A stretch of 64,000 bases of DNA from Caldilineaceae bacterium (lineage in GTDB: Bacteria > Chloroflexota > Anaerolineae > Caldilineales > Caldilineaceae): the NCBI GenBank assembly GCA_020846635.1, contig JADLDO010000041.1, positions 62,001-126,000 on the forward strand, in the 5' to 3' direction. A program made the translations under genes and the position numbers. Position 1 is the first letter of the stretch; every line of letters starts with the position of its first letter. Shown in pieces: positions 35,751 through 43,510 of this stretch. The notes under the pieces were generated by a model. It worked only from the letters and a program-made list of their open reading frames with translations, did not search any database and was not told the origin of the DNA.

Positions 35751-36467
35751 ATGACCACGCAGAAGAACAACAAATCCAAACAAAGCCGCAATCGCCCCAC
35801 AGACCCCTTTGGCGGCCCGCCGAAGAACCGCAACACCATCTCCTTTGGTGTCGTCCTCCTTGCGTTCGCCTTTTTTGTATGGGTGCAATGGAGCGGTGGC
35901 GACCTCGGTGGCCTGCTCAACGGCTCTGTGACGCTGCCCACGGTAGCCGCGCCATCCAATACTCCGCAGCCGACGCTGGAGGCGCAGGCAACAGAGGCTC
36001 ATGCAAGTGAGAACACTGACACACCGGCTGCCCAAGCTGCCGCCACCTCTCGCCCACAGCCAACACCCACGCCCGCAAGTGCAGGGCAAGCGCAAGCCCG
36101 CGCCACCGAAACGCCTCGGCCCGCGGTGCAACCTACACCCACAGCCAACGCGCCCCCCTCCCACACGCCGCCAGCCAGCCGCGCCAGCAACCTGCCCACC
36201 ATCGCCTATGACAAGCTGCCTCCCGAAGCGCGCGAGACAATTGCCCTGATTGAGCAAGATGGGCCATTTCCCTTCAGCCGTGATGGCGTCACCTTTCAAA
36301 ATCGCGAACGGCTCTTGCCTCGCCACCCGGGAGGCTACTACCGCGAATACACCGTCATCACACCAGGGTCAAGTGACCGCGGCGCGCGGCGCATCGTCGC
36401 GGGCGACGCAGGCGAAATGTACTATACCGACGACCACTATGACAGCTTCCGTGAGATTATCCGCTGA
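35751..36467 (+). CDS. Membrane-anchored guanyl-specific ribonuclease (RNase Sa/barnase family)
   Basis: A 238-residue protein. A basic N-terminus and one membrane helix (31-47) lead to a long Pro/Thr/Ala linker (60-145) and a C-terminal ribonuclease domain (148-238). The core reads YREYTVITPGSSDRGARRIV and YYTDDHYDSF, closely like Streptomyces RNase Sa; catalytic residues are E199, R213 or R214, and H229. The enzyme would face outside, tethered to the cell surface. The cognate inhibitor gene overlaps its stop codon by one base (TGATG). It could serve defence against competitors, RNA scavenging or phage defence; the sequence cannot decide. Confidence 0.88.
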   Translation: MTTQKNNKSKQSRNRPTDPFGGPPKNRNTISFGVVLLAFAFFVWVQWSGGDLGGLLNGSVTLPTVAAPSNTPQPTLEAQATEAHASENTDTPAAQAAATSRPQPTPTPASAGQAQARATETPRPAVQPTPTANAPPSHTPPASRASNLPTIAYDKLPPEARETIALIEQDGPFPFSRDGVTFQNRERLLPRHPGGYYREYTVITPGSSDRGARRIVAGDAGEMYYTDDHYDSFREIIR

Positions 36468-36967
36468 TGGATTCTTTGCTTCCCTCTCCTTCTGATCTAC
36501 CGCCTGAGCTACCACGCACGCTGCGGCCCTTGTCATTGCTTGGCACAGCCGCCTACCCGCCGGGCGTCTATCGCCTGGTCAGTCGAGCGCGTCCTGTCCC
36601 AATCCTTGAGACGATTACAGATCGAGGATGGTTTGCGGGGTATATAAACGGTAAGAGGGTAGATGACAAGACAACATTCTTATCAGCCGCGGGCCAGGCA
36701 TTGGCCTTTCCAGATTATTACGGGCGCAACTGGGACGCATTCGAGGAAATGGTGAACGATCTGAGTTGGATACGGGCAGCAGGCTATCTCATTCTCTATG
36801 ATTATGTCTACCGGCTTGCTGCTGCTCAACCAGATGCTATGCAAACTGCCCTGGCAATCCTCCAAAGCGCCTCCAGCCGCTGGCAACATGAGGGCATTCC
36901 CTTCTATGTGCTTCTGCGCCATACCTGGCACTGGAATCGCCACCTGCCAAAGCTCGCCGCGCAGTAG
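36467..36967 (+). CDS. Barstar-family ribonuclease inhibitor
   Basis: A 166-residue cytoplasmic protein. After a 50-residue N-terminal extension, residues 53-160 match barstar: FAGYINGKRVDDKTTFLSAA, FPDYYGRNWDAFEEMVNDLS and the closing GIPFYVLLRHTWHW. The RNase-binding helix holds Y85, N88, D90 and E94, the last replacing barstar's key D39 conservatively. The start codon overlaps the RNase stop, so the inhibitor is translated right behind the toxin. It would protect the producer from RNase that fails to leave the cytoplasm. The N-terminal extension is unusual for barstar (about 90 aa). Confidence 0.88.
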   Translation: MDSLLPSPSDLPPELPRTLRPLSLLGTAAYPPGVYRLVSRARPVPILETITDRGWFAGYINGKRVDDKTTFLSAAGQALAFPDYYGRNWDAFEEMVNDLSWIRAAGYLILYDYVYRLAAAQPDAMQTALAILQSASSRWQHEGIPFYVLLRHTWHWNRHLPKLAAQ

Positions 36968-36994
36968 CCGGAGAACGATCACGGAGAAAGACAT

Positions 36995-38716
36995 ATGAAC
37001 AAGCGCCAAGCACAACTCCAAAAGTTTTTGGAAGAACTCCTTCCCGAGCATTTAGATGCGCTCCTCAAAGAGAGCCTCCAATCCCTTGACTCAGCCGTAG
37101 ATTCAGCCAAAGATTCGGCGAAGGATATTTCCCACCGGATCAACCGAGAGCAAGCAAACCTGAATCGGGTCAGGCTGGCAGCGATGGGCCGCGACGCGCT
37201 GGACTCGCTGGATCGGGATAAGCTCGAAAAATGGGTGCGCGAGACGGTGCGTTCGCTCGATGCAGAGAAGATGGAACACTGGGCGCGCACGAGCCTGCGC
37301 TCGGTCGATGCCGACAAGCTTAAGCGGCTCCTGCGTGACAAACTCGGCGGGCTGGACAAAGAGAAGCTCGACGAATTGCTCAAGGAGGGTATGCGCCATA
37401 TCGACCGGCGCAAGCTCGAAACACGCCTGCGCGACCGCATCCGTGCGCTCGACCTGGACAAGATCCGCTCTGCCGCGCACAGTGGCATGGGTGATCTTGA
37501 CCCCGAAAAAATCGAAGGGTTCGTGCGCGAACGTGTGGATGAGGCCGTCAACAGCCGCTTGGGCGCGCTCAGCGTTGAAGATCTACAAAACCTACTGCAA
37601 GAGAAGCGATCCGCACTCAGGAAAGAGGTACGCAGTCGCAGAGGCAAAGCCGCGAAACGCCAAAAAGCGTTGAGCGAAAACGATACCTCTGTGGTGGTCG
37701 AGGCAAAGGTGAAAAAGTCCTCGAACCCCATCGCTGCGTTCGTGGGTACCACGACTCGCCTAACCCTTTTGAGCGCTGCCGGCTGGATTGCCTACAGCCA
37801 CCTCTTTTTAGAGCATCAAGTCCCCCTGCCAAAGGCCATCGCCGCTGAACTGCTGACACTGGCCTTCCGCGCTGCAGGTCCCATCACCTCCTATCATGAC
37901 CGTGGCGGCAGCGGGCGTCCATTGGTGCTGATCCACAGCATCAACGCCGCGGCGAGTTCCTATGAGATGCGCCCACTCTTCCAGCACTATCGGGGTCAGC
38001 GCCCGGTCTATGCGCTTGATTTCCCTGGCTTTGGCTTTTCGGCGCGGCCTAACACCGAATACAAGCCGGATACCTTTGTCGAAGCCATTGTGACGCTGCT
38101 CACCAATATTGAGGGGGGGCCTGCCGATGTCGTCGCCCTCTCGTTGGGCAGCGAGTTTGCCGCCGAAGCCGCGCGCCGCCGTCCCGATCTCTTTCATTCG
38201 CTGGCAGTGCTATCCCCCACCGGCATGTACGATCGCAGCAGCGCGCGCAGTTCCCAAGCTGCGGGCAATGAGGGCATCGACAAGTGGCTCTACCCGCTGC
38301 TTTCCATGCGGCTGTGGGCGCGCCCCTTCTATGACCTGTTGACCATCCGCCGCAGCCTCACCTATTTCCTGCAGCGCAGTTTTGTGGGTGCAGTGCCCGA
38401 TGGTATGGTCGATTACGCCTATTCCACCTCGCACCAGCCAGGGGCCGAGCACGCGCCGCTCTACTTTGTCAGCGGCAAGCTCTTTACGCCCGACGCCGTG
38501 GATCGCATCTACCGCCATGTCACAACGCCCTCGCTGGTGATCTATGACCAGGATGGGTTTGTGAGCTTTGACCGGCTTCCCGAACTGGTTGCCGCCAACA
38601 GTGCATGGCAGTCCGCGCGCGTCTCTCCCACAATGGGCATGCCCCATTGGGAAAAGCTCGAAGAGACGACCGCCGCGCTCGACAAATTCTGGCAAAGCGT
38701 TCCAGTACCCACCTAG
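36995..38716 (+). CDS. Alpha/beta hydrolase with N-terminal array of seven 16-residue repeats
   Basis: A 573-residue protein of two parts. Residues 71-182 are seven consecutive repeats of exactly 16 residues, pattern (S/A/G)-(L/V/I)-D-x-(D/E)-K-(L/I/M)-x3-h-R-x2-h-x, for example SLDRDKLEKWVRETVR. They are highly charged and should be helical. A basic linker and a hydrophobic segment (about 246-272) follow, then an alpha/beta hydrolase domain (290-570) with oxyanion strand LVLIHSINAA, nucleophile S383 in VALSLGSEF, and probable acid and base in YDQDGF and GMPHW. The nucleophile elbow has Ala for the first Gly of GxSxG. It begins 27 bases after barstar and a hairpin follows. Substrate unknown. 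Confidence 0.8.
   Translation: MNKRQAQLQKFLEELLPEHLDALLKESLQSLDSAVDSAKDSAKDISHRINREQANLNRVRLAAMGRDALDSLDRDKLEKWVRETVRSLDAEKMEHWARTSLRSVDADKLKRLLRDKLGGLDKEKLDELLKEGMRHIDRRKLETRLRDRIRALDLDKIRSAAHSGMGDLDPEKIEGFVRERVDEAVNSRLGALSVEDLQNLLQEKRSALRKEVRSRRGKAAKRQKALSENDTSVVVEAKVKKSSNPIAAFVGTTTRLTLLSAAGWIAYSHLFLEHQVPLPKAIAAELLTLAFRAAGPITSYHDRGGSGRPLVLIHSINAAASSYEMRPLFQHYRGQRPVYALDFPGFGFSARPNTEYKPDTFVEAIVTLLTNIEGGPADVVALSLGSEFAAEAARRRPDLFHSLAVLSPTGMYDRSSARSSQAAGNEGIDKWLYPLLSMRLWARPFYDLLTIRRSLTYFLQRSFVGAVPDGMVDYAYSTSHQPGAEHAPLYFVSGKLFTPDAVDRIYRHVTTPSLVIYDQDGFVSFDRLPELVAANSAWQSARVSPTMGMPHWEKLEETTAALDKFWQSVPVPT
37205..37540 (+). repeat. Seven tandem 48-bp coding repeats
   Basis: The DNA encodes seven 16-residue units without any insertion or deletion. 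The protein pattern is conserved better than the DNA, so the repeats are old and under selection rather than a fresh expansion. Confidence 0.8.
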
Positions 38717-38745
38717 CATCTGCCCCCTTCATCCTCATACTCATC

Positions 38746-38778
38746 CCTTCCCGGAAGCGTCTGAGGCTTCCGGGAAGG
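38746..38778. terminator. Dispersed hairpin family, copy C
   Basis: CCTTCCCGGAAGC (38746-38758) pairs perfectly with 38766-38778 around GTCTGAG. It lies 30 bases after the hydrolase stop and closes the RNase-barstar-hydrolase unit that copy B precedes. Confidence 0.78.
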
Positions 38779-38809
38779 TCGCCTCATCTGTTACACTATC
38801 CCCATATGC

Positions 38810-38837
38810 TTTACACAGAACAATATCCAAATAATAC
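38810..38837 (+). promoter_or_regulatory. Candidate promoter for the HAD gene
   Basis: TTTACA (38810-38815) and TAATAC (38832-38837) are separated by 16 bases in a locally AT-rich stretch just upstream of the ATG at 38858. The leader would be very short, which fits the lack of a clear ribosome binding site. Confidence 0.3.
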
Positions 38838-38857
38838 ACAAACATTAGACAAAGATC

Positions 38858-39652
38858 ATGTTACCTAATCACCCGCACCGCATCCTTGCCCTCGACCTGG
38901 ACGACACGCTTTTGCGCAGCGACGGCACCATTTCGAGCCGTACACTGCACTCTCTCGACCGCTGGCGCGACGCCGGTCATGCCATTGTCGTCGCCACAGG
39001 CCGTCCCACGCGCAGCATTGCCGAAGTGCTGCCGCCGGATCTCCACAGTGTGCCCTGGATCACCTACAACGGGGCCTACATCTACCTGGAGGGGCAGTGT
39101 ATCTATCAGAACTTGATCCCGCCCGCCGCGACCCACAGCATCATCTCGCTCGTCAAAGAGGCGCTGCCAGAGTGCGCGTTGGGCATCGAGATTGACAATA
39201 CGCTCTTTCTCAACCGGAGCATCGCCCGTACCTCGCCCTACAGCGTAGTAGATTTAGTGACCGTAGCGCACCAACCCGCCGCCAAGATTCTTTTCTTCCA
39301 CCAAGAATTCTCGACGCTGCAATCGATTCTGAGCGCGCTGCCAGACGACACCAGGGCCATGCTTTCCGACAAATATAACCTGGTACAAATTCTCTCTGCC
39401 AGTGCCGATAAAACGCATGCCCTGCGCTATCTGATTGATCATCTGGGGTTAGATATGGCGCAGGTGGTTGCCATTGGCGACGACATCAACGACGTGGATA
39501 TGATTCGTGACAGCGGGCTTGGTGTCGCTGTTGCCAATGCAATTCCTGCGGTCAAGGCGGTTGCCAAGCGCATGACCCTCTCGAATGACGAGGATGGCGT
39601 TGCCCTGGTGGTTGAAGAACTCCTGCAAGAGCAGGTCGCTGCCCCCTCCTGA
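38858..39652 (+). CDS. Cof-type HAD-superfamily hydrolase
   Basis: A 264-residue phosphatase of the Cof/YbiV class. Motif I is ALDLDDTLLRSDG with the nucleophilic aspartate, motif II is VVATGRPTRS, and the C-terminal motif IV is VVAIGDDINDVDMIRDSGLG. A C2-type cap (about 85-190) lies between. Such enzymes dephosphorylate sugar phosphates, flavin or PLP-like compounds. No Shine-Dalgarno is apparent. A PfkB kinase gene starts 7 bases after its stop, so both may act on the same sugar phosphate. Confidence 0.92.
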   Translation: MLPNHPHRILALDLDDTLLRSDGTISSRTLHSLDRWRDAGHAIVVATGRPTRSIAEVLPPDLHSVPWITYNGAYIYLEGQCIYQNLIPPAATHSIISLVKEALPECALGIEIDNTLFLNRSIARTSPYSVVDLVTVAHQPAAKILFFHQEFSTLQSILSALPDDTRAMLSDKYNLVQILSASADKTHALRYLIDHLGLDMAQVVAIGDDINDVDMIRDSGLGVAVANAIPAVKAVAKRMTLSNDEDGVALVVEELLQEQVAAPS

Positions 39653-39659
39653 CCCGATC

Positions 39660-40916
39660 ATGCCCGACCCTACGCGCTTCGCCCCACAGGTCAGCTCACC
39701 GACTGCCTCACCCATCGCCGTTGTCGTCGGTCACATTTGTCTAGACATCATTCCTGCCATCGACTCGCTCGCCCGCCAGGGGGGCCAGCTTGTTTTGCCG
39801 GGCAAGCGCACTGATATCGGGCCTGCGGCACTGGCGACGGGCGGGGTCGTCTCCAACACAGGGCTGGCGCTGCATCGCCTGGGCATACAGACACGGCTGC
39901 TGGGCAAGATTGGCGATGACCTATTTGGTCGCACCATTCTCGATATCCTTCACCAGCGCGACCCAGGCTTGACCGCGGGCATGATCGTCGATCCCACCAG
40001 CCCAACTTCCTATACAATCGTCATCAGCGCGCCCGGCTTCGACCGTGGCTTTCTCCACTGTGCGGGGGCCAACGACACCTTTCATGCCGCCGACGTAACA
40101 GATGAACATCTGGCGGGCGCAACACTCTTTCACTTTGGCTATCCACCGACCATGCGCCGCATTTACGCCGATGGAGGGCAAGAACTGGCGAATCTCATGC
40201 AGCGCGCCAAGCAGGCGGGAGCCGCTACCTCCCTGGACACTTCGCATGTGGATGCAGACGCGCCCGCTGGACGAGTGGATTGGCGCAGCTATCTACAACA
40301 TGTCTTGCCCCATGTGGACTTTTTCCTACCGAGTTTGGATGAAATTTGTTATATGCTGGAACCTGGTCGTTTTGCGACCATGAGAGCAGAGAGCGAAGCA
40401 GTGCACACGGGCGCAGAAAACCTGGCGGTACAAGGTGGCGTTTCGTTGCTGCGTGACCTGGCATCGCAGTTGCTCCAAATGGGTGCGGCTCTGGTCGCGC
40501 TCAAATTGGGAGATCAAGGGATCTATCTCCGCACCACAAGTGACCCCACGCGCTTGTCACAAATGGGAAAAATGCGCCTCTCCACCGAGTGGCTTGACCG
40601 TGAACTGCTGGCCCCCGCCTTTCAAGTCGAGGTAGTAGGCACAACTGGGGCCGGTGATTGCGCCGTGGCGGGTCTTTTGGGCGCGATGCTGCGCGGGCTC
40701 AACCCGGAAGCCGCGCTGACCGCAGCGGTCGGGGCTGGAGCCTCGAACGTCGAGGTTGTAGACGCCACCAGCGGGGTTCCCACCTGGGAGGAACTGCACA
40801 GCCGCATTGAGCGTGGCTGGTCTCGCCGCCCCTTGCGAATTTCACTCCCCGATTGGCAGATGGACGCGACGACCGGCCTCTGGCATAGCGTAACGGATCG
40901 CCCGTGGGCAACGTAA
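39660..40916 (+). CDS. PfkB-family carbohydrate kinase
   Basis: A 418-residue ribokinase-like sugar kinase. The N-terminal part has VVVGHICLDIIPAI and GGVVSNTGLALHRLGIQTRL; the C-terminal signature VVGTTGAGDCAVAGLLGAML contains the catalytic aspartate of GAGD. The ATG at 39660 is preferred; an upstream in-frame start at 39585 would lie inside the HAD gene. An extra helical stretch (residues about 235-285) and a C-terminal 40-residue extension make it longer than ribokinase (about 310 aa). The phosphorylated sugar cannot be read from the sequence. Confidence 0.9.
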   Translation: MPDPTRFAPQVSSPTASPIAVVVGHICLDIIPAIDSLARQGGQLVLPGKRTDIGPAALATGGVVSNTGLALHRLGIQTRLLGKIGDDLFGRTILDILHQRDPGLTAGMIVDPTSPTSYTIVISAPGFDRGFLHCAGANDTFHAADVTDEHLAGATLFHFGYPPTMRRIYADGGQELANLMQRAKQAGAATSLDTSHVDADAPAGRVDWRSYLQHVLPHVDFFLPSLDEICYMLEPGRFATMRAESEAVHTGAENLAVQGGVSLLRDLASQLLQMGAALVALKLGDQGIYLRTTSDPTRLSQMGKMRLSTEWLDRELLAPAFQVEVVGTTGAGDCAVAGLLGAMLRGLNPEAALTAAVGAGASNVEVVDATSGVPTWEELHSRIERGWSRRPLRISLPDWQMDATTGLWHSVTDRPWAT

Positions 40917-40939
40917 TCAAGAAGAGTAGGGTGATCGTT

Positions 40940-40984
40940 GTGCAATCTGTAAGAGTGCAGTCTATCAGAGTGCAACTTACAAGA
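40940..40984. repeat. Three tandem 15-bp repeats upstream of the solute-binding/MscS operon
   Basis: Three head-to-tail copies (40940-40954, 40955-40969, 40970-40984) each begin GTGCA and end in a purine-rich AGA. The period of 15 bases is constant. They end 33 bases before the ATG at 41018, a position suitable for an activator or repressor binding array, or a remnant of slippage. Confidence 0.6.
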
Positions 40985-41017
40985 CGAGCATTGAAGCAAA
41001 CATCGAAAGGATTGTGA

Positions 41018-43510
41018 ATGAAGCACCGCTGGCTGGCAGTGGTGATAACGGTAGCAATGGCGCTCTTGCTCTTTGCAAGTTGCAGCCTCACCACCAGCAG
41101 ATCAACAAACCAGTCCCTCAGCGGCCGCATGTCCTTGTGGCACACCTTAAACAAGAGTGAAGCTGAGGCGCTGAACCAAGTAATCAACTCCTTTACCGAG
41201 CTCAACCCTGACGTTTCGGTCAAAGTTCAAGTCTTCTCCACCACAGTAGAGTTGCGCGACCAGTTTGCAGCTTCAGTCACGACGGGGTTTGGCCCCGATC
41301 TGCTTCTGGCGCCTTCTTCATGGATACAGCCGCTTGCCGCGTCCGGCTCGATTGCGCCGATTGATGATTCTCTCACGGAAAATGTCATTGGCCGCTTTAA
41401 CCCTGCCATTTTCGCAATGCACCAGATCAATGGGCAGACTTACGGGCTGCCTCAATCCCTGGACACACTCGCTCTTTATGTCAACAGGCAGTTGGTTGAA
41501 ACGCCCGTCAACAGCTTCGCGGGTATCCTAGAGCAGGCCAACGCCGGGACAACGGTGCTGCTCCCCATCAATTTCACCGATGCCTTTTGGGGTATCCAAG
41601 CCTTTGGGGGTCAGCTCTTTAACGGAGATGGAAATGTGATTCTCGGCCAGGGCGGCTTTGCGAACTGGCTAGCATGGCTGCGCGATGCGCGCAACGCCCC
41701 CGGTATGATCCAGGATACCAACCGCGATGTCTTGCGCCAGCGCTTCATCAGTGGCAACGCCGGCTATTATGTCGGCTATGCGTCCGAACTCAACGACATC
41801 CTGACCAGGCTCGATCCGGCGACCGTCAGTGTGCTGCCCTTGCCCACTGGCCCTGTTGGCCCGGCAGGCCCCTTTGTCACCAGCCAATCCTTTCTTTTTA
41901 GCAGTGTCTCTTCACGGAACCAGCACCACCTGGCTGCCGAGCTTGCCAAATTCATCACCAATAGCGAACAGAGCGGGCGCATGATGCGCCTGGTCAACCA
42001 TGTGCCCGCCAACAACAATGTGCGTATCAATCCGCGCCTCTATCCCATCGTCGCCGCCTTTGCAGGACAGGCGCGCAACGGCATTCCCCTGCCCACTCGC
42101 CCGGAGTTTGACGCTGTGGTGCGCCTGGGCAACGAGGCTTATATTCGTGCCCTGGAGGGGGGCGAATCTCCAGCTGATGTCGCTTTCGCGGTGAGCAACA
42201 GCATCAATGAGGCCAATGGCTTTGCTGTGCAGGACGCGCCTTCCTACGCCTGCACCGGCCTGGGAACAATTTTCGTGGCCCACTCCTGGGAGCAGCCCGA
42301 TGATCTGGCGGCGCTCGACCGGATTATCGCCAATTTCCGCCAAGTCTGCCCTTTGATTATCATTGAAACCCAACCGCTCGCCGAGAACGATTTCCCCAAA
42401 CAGTTCCCCATAGCAGGCGAGAGCGGCTTCCGTCCCACCTTTGCGATCGTATCACAGGCTCAATTAGCGCAACTGCTGGCACCGGAACTGCTGGCAAAGA
42501 ATATCAGCAGCATCATTGGCTCCGATACCCTGCAAAAATTTGTGCCGATCGCTGTGGAGGCAATGCGTAGCCAGGGCAACCTCTATGGGATGCCCCTTGC
42601 CTTGCAGGTCGATGCCCTCTATTATAATCGCCAACTCGTAACGACTCCGGCCCAAACCGTGGACGATCTGCGCGCTCAATCGATGACAGGGATTCCTATC
42701 ATCCTGGACACCCGCTTTGAAAAGGCATTTTGGGGTGTGCGCGCCTTTGGGGGCAAACTCTTCGCCGAGAATGGCGCAGCAGTGCTCGACCAGGGAGGCA
42801 TGGCAGATTGGCTGCGCTGGCTGCTAGAATCGCGTGAACTCTTTGGCATCCAGCTTAACAGTGATGGCGAGGAAGTGCTTCGCCGCTTTCTGGCGGGTGA
42901 ATCGGCCTACTATGTCGCAAGCGCAGACGAGCTTGTCATGCTCCAAGAGGCGATGGGCGAAAAATTAGGTGTGGCGCTCTTACCCAGCGGCCCCGCAGGC
43001 CCGGCGCAGCCCATCGTGCGCGCCGAAGGCTTTGTGCTGCGCGAGGGAGTAACCGAAGCACCGCAAAGCCTGGCAATGGAATTTATGCGTTTTGCCACCG
43101 ACGTGGAAAGTCAAACGCTGCTCATGAACGAAGCCGACAAGATCCCCAGCAACGCCAATGTCAGCAGCGCTAGCGATCCCTACATGACTGTCTTTGTAGA
43201 ACAGGCCCAGAGCGGCTTCCTGCTGCCCAATACGCCCTATTGGCAACCTGTCGCCGCTTTGGGCCAAATCGCCTATGAGCAGGTACTAGACCAAGGGGAT
43301 GATGCAGCCGCTGCCGTTACCGATCTAGCAGCGGCAATCAATCGCGCCAACGGTATTGTCAGTGTCACGCCCACTGCGACGCCGACACCACCCGAAGCAG
43401 ATCGAGAGAGAGACGCGGGCGAGGAGGATGCGTCTGCAACCCCACCCGCCGAAGCGACAACCGGGGATGATACACCCCAGGAAACCGCGACCGAGGAACC
43501 AAAGCCATGA
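41018..43510 (+). CDS. Duplicated (two-module) extracellular solute-binding lipoprotein
   Basis: An 830-residue protein: lipoprotein-type signal (cysteine 22 after ALLLFAS), a first solute-binding module (about 38-405) and a second (about 412-770), then a Thr/Glu/Pro-rich acidic tail. The modules are internal duplicates: YGLPQSLDTLALYVNRQL (142-159) repeats as YGMPLALQVDALYYNRQL (523-540), and AFWGIQAFGGQLF (189-201) as AFWGVRAFGGKLF (570-582), both offset by 381. The pattern matches family 1 sugar-type binding proteins. No ABC permease or ATPase is adjacent; instead the stop overlaps the start of an MscS channel gene by four bases. A sensory or channel-regulating role is inferred. Confidence 0.88.
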   Translation: MKHRWLAVVITVAMALLLFASCSLTTSRSTNQSLSGRMSLWHTLNKSEAEALNQVINSFTELNPDVSVKVQVFSTTVELRDQFAASVTTGFGPDLLLAPSSWIQPLAASGSIAPIDDSLTENVIGRFNPAIFAMHQINGQTYGLPQSLDTLALYVNRQLVETPVNSFAGILEQANAGTTVLLPINFTDAFWGIQAFGGQLFNGDGNVILGQGGFANWLAWLRDARNAPGMIQDTNRDVLRQRFISGNAGYYVGYASELNDILTRLDPATVSVLPLPTGPVGPAGPFVTSQSFLFSSVSSRNQHHLAAELAKFITNSEQSGRMMRLVNHVPANNNVRINPRLYPIVAAFAGQARNGIPLPTRPEFDAVVRLGNEAYIRALEGGESPADVAFAVSNSINEANGFAVQDAPSYACTGLGTIFVAHSWEQPDDLAALDRIIANFRQVCPLIIIETQPLAENDFPKQFPIAGESGFRPTFAIVSQAQLAQLLAPELLAKNISSIIGSDTLQKFVPIAVEAMRSQGNLYGMPLALQVDALYYNRQLVTTPAQTVDDLRAQSMTGIPIILDTRFEKAFWGVRAFGGKLFAENGAAVLDQGGMADWLRWLLESRELFGIQLNSDGEEVLRRFLAGESAYYVASADELVMLQEAMGEKLGVALLPSGPAGPAQPIVRAEGFVLREGVTEAPQSLAMEFMRFATDVESQTLLMNEADKIPSNANVSSASDPYMTVFVEQAQSGFLLPNTPYWQPVAALGQIAYEQVLDQGDDAAAAVTDLAAAINRANGIVSVTPTATPTPPEADRERDAGEEDASATPPAEATTGDDTPQETATEEPKP

